Assembly: GCA_949128115.1 (NCBI GenBank)
Contig: OX421966.1
Span: 32,691,042-32,755,041, forward strand
Length of the DNA: 64,000 nucleotides
Direction: 5' to 3'
DNA from: Anaspis maculata
Lineage: Eukaryota > Arthropoda > Insecta > Coleoptera > Scraptiidae
A program made the translations under genes and the position numbers. A model generated the notes under the pieces. The model worked only from the letters and a program-made list of their open reading frames with translations, was not told where the DNA came from and did not search any database. Each line of letters begins with the position of its first letter. Position 1 is the stretch's first letter. Shown here one piece after another: positions 11,182-21,865 of the stretch.

Positions 11182-12796
11182 CACTGGCGGCTCCAGCATT
11201 TTCGAACAGGGGGTACGGTTCACCGACCAGGCGCCCTTAAGGTGAGGGCTATGATCAAAATAGCCCCATGCTTCTCTCCAGTGGCGTACCCAGATTTATA
11301 GACAAATGGGGGGGGTCGAGGAGGTTTTGTGTATATTTTGAAGACCGAGTCTGTACTGGGCGACCGCAGCCAGTAAAAACTAGCGCCGCAGGCGAAAATT
11401 TTCGGGTATAATAATAATAATAATAATATTGACAATAATAAGCAGAAGAAAAGGAAAGCCTCCCTAATTCATTTTGTTTTCTTTCCTTCGTGGTTCAGTC
11501 AAAACTCAAAAGTGCAAAACTATTCGAAAAACATAACCTAAATTCTGTCCAGTAGGTATCAAGCAATCAATCAAATGATAATATAGAGCCGCCTTGGAGC
11601 CTTGGCCAGCTCTTTAAAAATTTCGCCAGGGGATAGGTGTGGACGTGAGGGGACACATCATACATTTTTTTTTGTATTGCGCATGAAGTCTTTGGGGGAT
11701 AAATGTATCAGATTTTTTCCTGTTGGTCGAAGTCTTAGAGGGGGAATTATCCTCTTCATTCCTCCCCCGTGAGTTCGCCCCTGCTTCTCTCTATGACTTC
11801 ACTCGAACTTCCTATATGTAGTTGATTCAGAAGCAGTTTTCAAAGAAAAACGATCATGACAACAGATTGGTTTTAATAGTATAAATTGAACTCTTCTCTA
11901 CGTAGGTATCTATTCTACAAAACTAAACTTCACGATGCAATCTTCGATTTTCATGGATTTACACCTATCTGCCTTTACTGTCATCACTAACAGGGTATTT
12001 AGTCATTCTCCAGTTACCACAGACCAACTTTTGGTTTTGGCGGAGCCTGGAGCCTCTAGCCCTCAGCAGTAATGATCTTCACTACCTATTTACTGTTAAG
12101 AGTACATATATTCACTATTTTACTCATCTCATAACCATGTACCTGCCTAGCTTGGGATCATGGTGTTCAAAAATTGAAATTAGAAAGTTTTTTGCCATAA
12201 CTTCCAGATCGGCGAATCAATTTTTCTGAAACTTGGCTCAGGAATACGTATTTACCCACTCATTGTTTGGTTGGATGCATTATTCTGGAATTCATCTTCT
12301 GAAGTCACCATTTCTCCTTTATCTCCTTTTTCCCGCGAGTAAGTAATGAGTTATAACTTCCCGCCCTCTTACATAGTATGTAATGAAACAATTACCATAG
12401 TGGTTGTGAGTAATAGTACATACCGAGACGGGAAGAGGTTCATTACAGACAAGAGCCAAGGTAGCTGCACAGCGCGCCGCGAGCCGATAGTTCGTAATGG
12501 TTCATTTTCCAACTTAAGCCAGTAATGATCAATTATTATGGTGGTTGTGAGTAGAAGTTCTTTCCACCTCCACAGATGTTATGAAAATAGTTCCAAAATT
12601 CTATTGCGCGACGCCCAAAGCGAATTTCCATAGAAACCAATTTCATTGACAAGCGTTTATCGCGTTGATTATTTTTTACAAAGAGTATCCATCGATACTA
12701 CTCGTGGTTTTTTTTTTTCAAAATTGACTTCTGGCGCCCCTGATTTGCAACAGGGGGTACGGCCGTACCGTCGTACCCCCCGTGGAGCCGCCAGTG
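11182..12796. mobile_element. non-autonomous hAT element (1.6 kb)
   Basis: Perfect terminal inverted repeats CACTGGCGGCTCC / GGAGCCGCCAGTG are flanked by the 8-bp direct duplication ATACCTAT (11174-11181 and 12797-12804). This fits the hAT preference nTnnnnAn. Subterminal CAGGGGGTACGG motifs occur near both ends. No transposase frame is present. A second hAT-like end (CAGTGGCGTACCCAG, near 11280) without a partner suggests an older nested fragment. Confidence 0.88.
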
Positions 12797-12804
12797 ATAC
12801 CTAT

Positions 12805-13341
12805 ACTCGGGAAAGCGTCCCCATCTGCGTTGCGGATTTCATAAAGCGGCTTCAAGCGTATAGGCAACTATTTTTATGAAGTAATGTTTGGTTGTTACGC
12901 AGCTTCCCCTCTGGTTTCGAAGAAAGGTTGATAAGGAACCAGAAGTAGCTAGGTACTGGAGTTGTTGAATCGAGAAGATAGCTCCTTTTTCAATCACTTT
13001 CGATGGGTCCCCCGATAAATTCGAATCTCAACTCAATTTTGACCGTTGAGCCTTCTTACTGGAAGTTTAACCTCCAACATAAGTCCTATAACTTGAAAAA
13101 CAGTTGGTAATGAAAACGCTCATCTTCGGACGCTCAAAACGTTAACGGAAAACTGTAAATAATGCAGGTTTTCGGAACTGGGACAAGTCCAAACTTTTCA
13201 CATTTTTGCAGTACTTGCTTGTGAAACCCTGTACAAAATTACTGGGAAGCCAGCATATAAAATCGGCCATCGCATGTCACAGTGCAAGAAGTAAGCTATC
13301 TAGAAGGGGAAAAATCGCTGAAAAAGGTCCACCTTCAGAAA
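12805..13341. other. no gene or repeat recognised
   Basis: Unique-looking AT-rich sequence between the hAT element and the LTR. Nothing in it is supported as a feature. Confidence 0.4.
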
Positions 13342-13345
13342 CTAT

Positions 13346-13914
13346 TGTTACGATATTTCGCGTACGGGTTCGAATATGATTGAGACAATCGTTTTAAAGA
13401 CACACTGTTTATTACTGCGTACTACTACAATAACTACACGCCAACAATTATCTACTTGGAATTACTTCGCAGGTACTTCGCTTGTTTCGCTCGCGTTACC
13501 ACTTCGCATTCCAATTCAATACTGCCGCGAGCTGCCGGCTGATGCCTTATATAAGGCCTCCGAACAGCGTTCCCCAGTTTTCTGTCTACTTCCAGAAATT
13601 TCCATAGCGGCCTGGTATATGCGGTTTCTAGACCATTCCTGAATAATCACACACACCTTCCGCGTGTTTTCCATGTGTACTGGAATCTGCACCTCCGCCA
13701 AAGTGGACAGATGTGCCTTGATCGAACGTTGAAGTCTCCATGCATTTCAATGCCTCCTCGCACACTCTAGAAATGTCCAGAGCTCCACGCATTTGTACAC
13801 TGCGGCCGTGGATGGAAGAATCCAGAAATATCGCGTGTTTACCAATATGCACGGGAAAGCCGCTCGTAACACTATGACACTTATTGAATTCGACTGCAAT
13901 TGATTGGTGGGCCA
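13346..13914 (-). mobile_element. probable solo LTR of a retrotransposon
   Basis: The 569-bp segment begins TGTTACGATATTTCGCG and ends GGTGGGCCA. It therefore has TG...CA ends on both strands and is flanked by CTAT (13342-13345 and 13915-13918; ACTAT if extended by one base). On the minus strand a TATATAAGG promoter-like motif (~13545-13555) precedes an AATAAA (~13407-13412) and a ...CGTAACA end, which is the expected order of LTR signals. No gag or pol sequence adjoins it, so it would be a solo LTR. Orientation and family (gypsy or BEL) are inferred. Confidence 0.55.
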
Positions 13915-13918
13915 CTAT

Positions 13919-14562
13919 AATTTTTGACCACTTCAGCTCAAACGTGTTTATATCGAAATTTTGACAGTGGATTTCAATTCATGATTAATAAGAATCATCA
14001 ACATCTTCAACATTTCAATATACATACAGGGTGTTTCGCAATTACGGTTACAAACTTCTAGGGGAGATTCTCCATCAAAAATGGACCAGGAAAAAAATAT
14101 AACATCGATGTCCTGAAATGCTCCGTTGAAAAGTTTTTAAAATAGATTTTCTGATAATAGTAATTTTTCTTATAATAATAATAATAAATAGACTTTATTT
14201 TCTAAATTGACCGTAGAATCCAAAAATGAGAACAATTTGGCAAAATAGATAGGGTGTAAAAAATTGAGGGAAAATATAAAGACCCCATTATCCACGCCCC
14301 AGTTTTTTTTTAACACGTTGCTATTATTCGATAGAGACCTATTTCAGTTAACTTGTTAACAGTTAATCGGTTGTGTCACCCCAAAACTTTCCCGACTAGT
14401 ATCCAAGAACCTATGTGAATTTTTGTTCGAAATGTATCCCTTCGGGTGGGAAGTTGGAATTACAGAAAAAGATTGGAAATTATTTGGAGAAAATTATTTT
14501 CAACCGGAAAATTTCCTGGAAATTCGAAAAAATTGTTGAAAAAATGTTCAAGAACCAGTTAA
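13919..14562. other. repeat-end-bearing spacer
   Basis: No gene seen. ATACAGGGTGTTTCG at ~14026 is a typical end of the ACAGGGTG class of repeats, and a possible opposite end CGGGACACCTGTAT lies near 16328-16342. The interval would then be a composite carrying the MITE and hAT described next. Confidence 0.3.
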
Positions 14563-14689
14563 GGTTGCGGACTCATAAAAGTTTACACCGACGGCGATCG
14601 AGTGGCCATGCTAATTCAGTTTTGACGTAATTTTGAATGGGCATGGCCACACGATTGTCATCGGTGTAAACTTTTATGAGTCCGCAACC
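14563..14689. mobile_element. 127-bp MITE with long inverted ends
   Basis: GGTTGCGGACTCATAAAAGT at the left end returns inverted as ACTTTTATGAGTCCGCAACC at the right end. The similarity continues inward through GTTTACACCGA and GGCCATGC. No clear target duplication is seen. Confidence 0.7.
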
Positions 14690-14889
14690 GTACCTCTTGT
14701 TTAAAAAAAAATTGTTGAAATCGGTCCACGGAATAAAAAGTTGGAAAATTTGCAGGTTTTCCAGAGAGGAAAACTCGGCAACCATTGATCCGATTTCGAG
14801 AATTTTTACTCAAAAAATTAGCTCAATCTTTTCTCCATCAACTTCTATTCGCAGCATATCTGCACCTGGATTTAATATTTCGTGGGGCC

Positions 14890-15440
14890 CAGGGCCGCCG
14901 AGAGCTTCGCCGGGCCCCGATGTTGGATGTCACTGACGGGCCCCTTCTTCCTGAAAATCACCTGAAAATATTTTAAGCCCGCGAAAGAAGCGAGCACAAG
15001 GGCGTCGCAGCCGAGATTTTTGTTACTATTAATAACAATACGGATAATATTACGTATTTTCACCAATTGAAGCAAGAAGAACGAAAAAAAAAAAACAAAA
15101 ATTGAGCTTCTTGCTCAACTCTAAACAAATCTTTTCTAGCTTTTGCGGATGCGAAGTCCTACCCACCAAAGCAAAAGTTTGTTTATTATGAATTTCTTCT
15201 CCTGCCGTGCGAAACTGTGAAATAGATTTTCTTTAAATGTGTGACAGATTTGGAAATAGATTCTGCTATTTCAGACATACAGTAAAAAATGAGGATTTGG
15301 TTTTTGGGTTTTTCAACTTTTTTTACTTTTTTGTTAGTGGATCTAGGAAAAGAAAATTAACTTGCCCTCTCACGGGCCCTCCACGGGGCTTCGGGCCCTG
15401 ATAATATATCACCTCCTGAACCACCCTCTCGGCGGCACTG
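14890..15440. mobile_element. non-autonomous hAT element (551 bp)
   Basis: Ends CAGGGCCGCCGAGAG and, complemented, CAGTGCCGCCGAGAG differ at one base. They are flanked by the perfect 8-bp duplication GTGGGGCC (14882-14889 and 15441-15448). No coding sequence is present. GC-rich ends and an AT-rich middle are typical of internally deleted hAT elements. Confidence 0.88.
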
Positions 15441-15448
15441 GTGGGGCC

Positions 15449-16780
15449 TACCGCATGTACAAGTTTGCACAAAAAATTACCGTCAGAAAACCGGAACCGT
15501 GTCGATTTTGAAAATAGGCCTACACGACACCCAATCCAATCTACTTTCGATATCAGTTGGAATTTTCCAAAAAAAAGTCGATCCCCGAGCAGGAATGAAT
15601 TTTTGAGTGGAGTCCTGCTACAAAAGCGAGTCGTTCTGGTCAAAACACCGGCGAGATCCCCTTTTGGGTGGCAACGGCCAGGAGAAATTTTGAAAATTCA
15701 TTACGCCCGACTGGAGAATGGTGGAAAACTGCAACTGCGGCCTTAATTTGACTCTTTTGTTGTGTTGTTTCCTGCCAAATCTGGTTCCAATCCATCGGAT
15801 AGATTTTGAATAATTGTAAAGTTGGTTAAGTTTTGAACTTTGACATTTTTTATTATTTGACAGATGACAGATAGGATGACAATACCTTCAACTGTTTTGA
15901 ATAGAGTTTTTCAGGGGCACTCAAACGACATATTGTAAGTCAAGTTCTGACATTTGTTGACAGCGACACTTCCGTTTGACAGATGACAGTCAAAAGCTAA
16001 TGGTCCCGGAATTTATGCACCAAAATTCACACGGAGGCACAATAAAAAATGTGGGAGAAGGGAGCAGGGTGCCCCCTTTTATCTTCGCCCCCAAAAATGT
16101 TTGATGAAATACGTTATTATTGCTCAATAAAGACCTATTTGCCGAAACTTTGGTTCAAATTTGAATAAAGTTGGTTTAACGGTTCAGCAGTTATGCAAAA
16201 AAACTTAGAAAAAACAACTTTGAAGGCCTGTATCTCCGTTATTACGTTCCCGAGGGTATTTTTATTAAGAAAGTCCCCTTATTTTTTAATTTCCTATCTC
16301 CCTGTAAATTTTGTAGCATTAATTTCGGGACACCTGTATTAGCCTCACGATTAAATTGAGAAAAGCTTTAACCTTTCAGAAATAAATGATAGAATACAGA
16401 ATAAATTGATCTGGCGTCTCTCATGAAAAAAAAGGACTCCAACGGCCTCAAAAATTTCCCCTCCCCCAAGGGCGCAATCGAGAGGGACTCCACCCCTCAA
16501 AAATTTCCTTTAGGACCATAAGATAAGAACATAAAGATAGCATTATTTCGCTTTTTGCAGAAAGGGCACAATAATTCGTTAACCAAGCCGCCGGACTCTA
16601 TGCGCCGGATGAAAGAGAACTACTCGGACTTGGAACGAAAAACGAAACAGAACCAAATATCCCCGAAAAAATCATCCATCACCATGGCTTGGTTCATCAC
16701 CATGGTATTTTGTTTACTCACATCATTTACAGACAAAAAAGCAAGTCATCGTCCAAATCTCCGTGTTCAAGTCTTCTCTT
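15449..16780. repeat. repeat-rich spacer with dispersed repeat copy 1
   Basis: 15849-16000 (TTTGACAGATGACAGAT ... CACTTCCGTTTGA ... GATGACAGTCAAAA) is repeated in direct orientation at 18321-18485. No gene is supported in this interval. Confidence 0.5.
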
Positions 16781-16787
16781 TAAGTAG

Positions 16788-16851
16788 AAACCCTTTCGGT
16801 CAATATTTCTAAATTCTTCGTGATTAATCCCATTTAAAACCAAGCAACAAG
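16788..16851 (+). promoter_or_regulatory. shared promoter/5' leader of Cys-rich gene 1
   Basis: AAACCCTTTCGGTC, then TAAATTC, then GTGATT, then AATCC and AAAACC precede the ATG in the same order as at 17311-17384 before the second Cys-rich gene. The leader is better conserved between the two genes than the coding sequence, implying a shared transcription start or translational control element. Confidence 0.55.
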
Positions 16852-17022
16852 ATGTGCGGCGGTGGTTGTAGTAGCTGCGGCCCTTGCTGCTCTCCCTGCT
16901 GTTCCCCATGCTGTTGTGCCCCATGTTGCCTGCCATGCTGCTGCCCTTGCGTGTACGTGCCCTGCTGTTGTCCCTGTGCACCCTGCTGCGCCCCATGCTG
17001 CGGCGGATGTTGCCCAAAATGA
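16852..17022 (+). CDS. 56-aa ultra-cysteine-rich protein (Mst/CGP-like), gene 1
   Basis: A single-exon frame from ATG to TGA encodes 56 residues, 26 of them cysteine, arranged as CCxP/CCSPCC repeats with Gly-rich ends (MCGGGCSSCGPCC at the start). There is no signal peptide or membrane segment. Composition and size recall the Drosophila Mst84D / Mst(3)CGP sperm-tail proteins and mammalian sperm mitochondrial cysteine-rich protein. Those are disulfide-crosslinked structural proteins made late in spermatogenesis. That role is inference from composition only; a metallothionein-like or cuticular role is possible. GC-rich coding inside AT-rich surroundings, a conserved leader with gene 2 and AATAAA at 17116-17121 argue that it is a real gene. 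Gene 2 follows 533 bp downstream with the same length. Confidence 0.72.
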   Translation: MCGGGCSSCGPCCSPCCSPCCCAPCCLPCCCPCVYVPCCCPCAPCCAPCCGGCCPK

Positions 17023-17115
17023 CTAACTACCTATTACTACCTACGCTCACCATGCCCCAAGGAGCAGAGCAGCTTGATAATATTAATGCAGTGTAAAACG
17101 TAGAGAGAATGTTGA

Positions 17116-17121
17116 AATAAA
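17116..17121 (+). terminator. poly(A) signal of Cys-rich gene 1
   Basis: AATAAATAAG lies about 95 bp after the stop codon. Confidence 0.55.
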
Positions 17122-17310
17122 TAAGTCTAAGTAATAATGATTGTTTCAAGCCAGTATTTTTTATTTCGAAGAAAATCATACTTTACGTTTTTTGGGAAAT
17201 GTCAAAATTATGGTGAAAAAAAATTGTTCCCCACGCCTGCTTCTATCACCAAGGATATTCTTGTTGACAAAACTGTCATATTTTCGATTTGGCATACTCT
17301 CGAAATTTCT

Positions 17311-17384
17311 AAACCTTTCGGTCTACTTTTGGCTTTCTAGCCGATAAATTCCAGTGATTCAAATCCAGAAAAACCTACAAAAAC
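17311..17384 (+). promoter_or_regulatory. shared promoter/5' leader of Cys-rich gene 2
   Basis: AAACCTTTCGGTC (17311-17323), TAAATTC, GTGATT, AATCC and AAAACC repeat the pattern upstream of gene 1, with a ~10-bp longer gap between the first block and the ATG. Confidence 0.55.
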
Positions 17385-17555
17385 ATGCCTTGCGGTGGCG
17401 ACGGTTGCGGTAAATGTTTTATAAATGGTCCATCTCCAGCTCCGTGCCAAACTGGCGGCCCGTGCCATCCCCCGCTCCCAATGTGCGTCCCAGTTGTCTA
17501 CTACAGCTACAAACCATGTGTTCAAGTCTGTCCAGGCCCCCCTAACCCTTGTTAA
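17385..17555 (+). CDS. 56-aa cysteine/proline-rich protein, gene 2
   Basis: A single-exon frame, MPCGGDGCGKCF to the C-terminal GPPNPC, is exactly as long as gene 1 (171 nt with stop). It has 10 Cys and 13 Pro residues with a central VPVVYYSYK stretch. It is much less Cys-dense than gene 1 but shares the leader, the CGG start and the Cys-Pro style, so I read it as a diverged tandem paralogue. No signal peptide is seen. Function is unknown; a sperm structural protein like the Mst84D class is the best guess. Its AATAAA is at 17634-17639. Confidence 0.68.
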   Translation: MPCGGDGCGKCFINGPSPAPCQTGGPCHPPLPMCVPVVYYSYKPCVQVCPGPPNPC

Positions 17556-17633
17556 GCCCTTGTTGCTGATGCCGCTGCAGCCATTGGAATGTTAACGTGA
17601 AAGTATTGTCTACAGTAGTAATAATTATTGACA

Positions 17634-17639
17634 AATAAA
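17634..17639 (+). terminator. poly(A) signal of Cys-rich gene 2
   Basis: AATAAA lies about 80 bp after the TAA stop codon. Confidence 0.55.
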
Positions 17640-17655
17640 GCAATGAAACTGTTAG

Positions 17656-18852
17656 CATTAAACAACTTTATTCCGCAACACCCTGAAGTTCAATTTCAGA
17701 CTGCCGAAAATGACTTCCCACCTCGCTTCCCACAAAGAACTATTCACAGTCCAAAAAACAGATATTTCATAAGTATAGGTAGCCCAGGAATTATAAAAAA
17801 AAAATAGCGAACAAAAATGAACCCAGCCGGATTTTTGTATAAGCTGATGTACAGGGAACTGATGATCATTAGGTAAGACATACATGAATGAAACTAAAGG
17901 GATTTTGTGTCTCCCAACTCGAACTGTGCAACAGTTACTTTCCCGAATGCTGCCGCCCCCACACGCTGCCCTCAAAGTAAGAGATGAATGAAAAACATCA
18001 ACCCGAAGACATAACGATCTAATTCTTTCGCTATATGGATAGCCGACTAAAAATGGGAAAGAATAGGCTACTGTTGATTAATGGCTGATCCCAGCTTCCG
18101 CCCCCAAACAAAAAAATACTGATGATTTAAAGAATTTTCATTCAAATCTGTTTCATTGACAAGTACTTCATTCTGATAACAAAAAATCACAATGAGTTTC
18201 GACTGAAGAGAGTTAGCAAAGAATGATGTTTCTCCTTCAACCAAATTTCTTTACATCCATAATATCCCTGTTTAAGAAAATGCGCTACTGAGACTCACGC
18301 ACGTGAAGGCATACTCACTTGTTTATTTTTTGACAGATGACAGATATGGCAATATTTTCAACTGTTCTGAATACAGTTTTTCATGGGCTTTCAAACGGCA
18401 TTTTTCAAGTCAAGTTTTGTGAGATATAGCTTCTGTAATTTTTTGATAGTGACACTTCCGTTTGAGAGATGACAGCCAAAAACTAATCAGCTCATTCAAC
18501 AGCAAGACTCTGTCTGTATACCAAATTTTAAGTCGATCAGACTATCGGTTCGGCAGCTATCGTGTCAGAAACGTTTTTCCTGCATCCTGCATCATCACAT
18601 AACTTTCCCTTGGACAGGCCGGGATCAATAATCCGGGAGAGGGAGGATTCGATTTGGAAATTGATGAAAAAATTCTATTGAGTTGAGCGTTTAGCGAGCA
18701 TCCTGCATCCATTGTTAAGCGGACAGAACAAATGACAGGTTAGGTCCAAGGTGATGAAATACTTAATCCAAAGGCAGAACTAGGTAGTTCACTGTTGTAT
18801 TATATCTCAAGAATGCAATGCTAGTTAATAAAATCAATAAGTTTAGCTAACA
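17656..18852. repeat. spacer with dispersed repeat copy 2
   Basis: 18321-18485 is a diverged direct copy of 15849-16000 (TGACAGATGACAGAT, then ACACTTCCGTTTGA). The rest shows no supported gene. Confidence 0.45.
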
Positions 18853-18950
18853 CTAAGTTGGGGCTGAGACCGCCGTAAGTGCGGTTACTATAGCAACGGC
18901 CAATCAGGCCGCTCTATTTGGCAAGTTACGCCGTCTCAACTTTTGCAACA
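18853..18950. mobile_element. partial copy of the 22.4-kb MITE
   Basis: AAGTTGGGGCTGAGACCGCC, the following CGTAAGTG, TAGCAACGG and GTTACGCCGTC blocks match the complement of 22413-22551 in order. The GGCTCGATACC termini are lost and internal bases are missing. This is an older copy of the same family. Confidence 0.65.
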
Positions 18951-20096
18951 TTTATTGCAAAATGACAGGCAGCTGATATTACTTTCGAAACTTAGCAACC
19001 GGTTAAATTTTAGAAATTATTGACCCTTCGGTATTGGTGAATTCAAAAGACTCATGACTCCTTTATACAAGCAGCAATAAATTTTTTTCTTCCGTTTTCT
19101 GGGAACCTATTGTCGTCGGCACATGTCAGTGTTCTCTGGGGCGCAAGTTTTGAGACACCCTGTATATAAGTATATTTGTAATCAGGATGAAAAACGGAAT
19201 CGATTGCCATGTTAAAATACATGGTGTACGATTTGAGAAAAAAATTTCGCTGTTGCACCCTGTAAGCAATGTACCTACCATTAAAAAAATGTGTGGACAG
19301 ATTCGAAACCTACGTAAAAAATCATGTAATAGCTGTATTACACTACACAATTTCTTGAATAATCTGCCAAAATAGTGTCAAAAAACAATGAACTTGATTG
19401 TTGATTAGACAGATGGTTCAAGAAATTGTGTAGTGTAATACAGCCATAAGAATCGTTTTTCATTCTTAAAATTATGTCAAAGAAGTCTCCAGAAAAAAGT
19501 TAATTTTGGCCCTTTTTGAAAATTTCAAACTTGTCCTATGGACCGAGAGCCCCCAAAAATTTTGTCTTGTGAGCCGACATTTGATTCAGGGGATGTTCCT
19601 ACACAAAAGCCCGTTGGTTTCATTAATGTACCTTATGACGTAAATTTTGCCCATTTTTCGAAAATTGGCAAGGCTATACCAGCCTTAAGCCCCCGGTCTG
19701 ACATGTAAGATGAAGAAATTTTTAACAACCTTATCAACGCACATTAGACCTACAGGATTACAATCATGTACCTTATGTCATAAGTTTTGAGGCACCAGCT
19801 CCCTGTCGATTAAGCTCCAATGATAGATCCAGTGTGAGCTTCGGCCGTTGTGGCCTCAAAAAGAACTTGAGGATCAGTTTTTCGTGTTTATATCGTGAAC
19901 GATGGCACCTGAAGAAAAGGTCATCAAAAAAAAAATTGTTGGAAATTTTATTGTCTACAAGAAAGGTCCTTACATATTTCACCGCCAGTCCACTCGCAAT
20001 GCAGTACCACGTCAGTGATTTCGATAGAATGCGTCCCAGAAAATGAATTGCGTGGTAAAATTTCCAACATTGGTTACACTTACCCTGGTGTACCTT
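18951..20096. other. repeat-end-rich spacer, no gene
   Basis: CACCCTGTA ends occur near 19153 and 19257. A perfect 28-bp inverted repeat occupies 19332-19359 and 19417-19444 around a 57-nt spacer. Two ATGTACCTTATG-type motifs lie near 19628 and 19766. No coding gene is supported. Confidence 0.4.
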
Positions 20097-21612
20097 ATGC
20101 AGGGTCCTGCAACAGTGCGTCGGGCTTTCCTAGCGCCCTTCCCTTACGAGATAGAGACAAAGGTGTAAAACATAAAATTATTGATTTGAAAAGTTCTAAC
20201 CAGTGAAATTATTTTCAACTATACATGGTGTTCCATTTTTGCGCTATAACAAAAACAAAGATTTTTTAAAATGAAATGCCCCACTTCTTATTTTATTTTC
20301 TTGTTCAGCTTTTCAAGCTCTATTACAAGCGTATTTTTGTTTTTCCAATTTGTGGCAGTGCTACCAATTAAAGATTAAAAATTGATATTTTTTTTGTAAT
20401 TTCAAGGTTCGTTTTGAAAAATCGTAGGAGCCTCGTTTTTTGCAATCAAGGAATGAAATTTGGCACAACAATAGTCGAATAGGAGGTGAATAATTTCATG
20501 ACAAAAAACTACAGAATCAGTTCAGTTTTTTTTTTCGAAAATTTCAAAATGCCATAAGTCATTTTTTTCAAATGAAATGCCCCCTATTTTATCTAACCAT
20601 TCGACAGCTTTTTTTCTCCTCTTTCATTTTTACCAGGGGTACCCTACCCCTAAATTAATTAATTTCCGAGATAATCGATAATTTTGATAAAAAGTGCTAT
20701 TTATTAAAAATTTTCACGCCGGGCAGGCCAAAGTGATCATCAACAAATGTCTGATTGACACATTTTGCTTGGTTTGATGCTAAGAACAAGTTTTTTTTTA
20801 TTGAATAGCTGCGCTAAATTCCAATCTGAAGAAAATGCTTAAAAAAGAATTTCGTTGCCCGATGGAAAAAAGAAAATTCAAATTGAGCTTAGTGAAGCGG
20901 TTTTATCGACTTCAAAAACCTTCAAACTGTCAAATTGAGAGGTGCGTTCATTTTGACACATAATTCTCTGTATCAGGACCTACTGAAGAACATAAAAAAT
21001 CCAAATAAACGACAATTTTTATCAAAATTATCGATTATCTCTGAAATTATGGAATTTAGGGGTATGATATCCCTAGTAAAAATGAAAGAGGAAGAAAAAA
21101 GCTGTCGAATGGTGAGATAAAATATGGGGCATTCTATTTGAAAAAAAATGACTTATGGCATTTTGAAATTTGCGAAGTTCGAAAAAAAAATTTGCAGACC
21201 CTGTATAATTTAACTTCAAATTTTTTGTCATGAAGTTATTCAGCTTCTGTTCGACTACCTTTATGCCAAATTTCATTCCTTAATCTTGAAAAGCGAGGCC
21301 TCTGCGATTTTTCAAAGTGAACCTTGAAATTACAAAAAATTTCAATTTTTAATTTTCAGTTGGTAGCACTGCCACAAATTGAAAAAACAAAAATACACTT
21401 GTAATAGAGCTTGAAAAGCTGAACAAGAAAATGGAATCAGGAGTGGGGCATTTCATTTATTTAATTTTTTATTTTTGTTATAACGCAAAAATTCAACAGC
21501 CTGTATAGTTGAAAATAATTTTACAAGGTAGAACTTTTCAAACTAATAATTTTATGTGTTTGCAAGGTAAGGGCGCTAGGAAAGCCCGACGCACTGTTGC
21601 AGGGCCCTGTAT
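20097..21612. mobile_element. 1.5-kb palindromic element
   Basis: ATGCAGGGTCCTGCAACAG at the left end and its near-complement at the right end bound arms of ~600 bp (20097-20695 and 21015-21612) around a ~320-bp spacer. Inside, a second pair of ends (TATACATGGTGTTCC / CAGCCTGTATAG) suggests an element within the arms. The arms have diverged moderately, with indels in T-runs. No transposase is present. Confidence 0.75.
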
Positions 21613-21751
21613 ATCAACAAAAAAGTTGACTTTTTTTTAAATAGTTGGCATAAAGAATGTTTTTTCACTACTAGCCGTGAAGTGCATCATTATTAATCTC
21701 TCCCTGGATTGGGATGGCGATTTTCTAGTAGTAAAAAAAATACTATATAAA

Positions 21752-21865
21752 CCACGGTTGAGAAAATTATTATAGCTTCAGCGCCTTATATCCCTCAGCT
21801 GCGCTTCGGGATCTAAACTGGCGCTTCAGCTATAATAATATTTTTCTATACTTTCTCAACCTTGG
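21752..21865. mobile_element. 114-bp MITE-like inverted repeat
   Basis: CCACGGTTGAGAAA and, inverted, CCAAGGTTGAGAAA form the ends. Inner arms share TTATTATAGC and CTTCAGCGCC. It directly abuts the next palindrome. Confidence 0.6.

Noticed and set aside
11278..11300. Extra hAT-like end CAGTGGCGTACCCAG inside the 1.6-kb hAT
   Set aside because: No matching opposite end or target duplication was found, so it is not listed as a separate element.
16727..17017. 96-codon minus-strand frame rich in Ser, Arg and Gly
   Set aside because: Antisense shadow of the Cys-rich gene; the plus strand has the leader and poly(A) signal.
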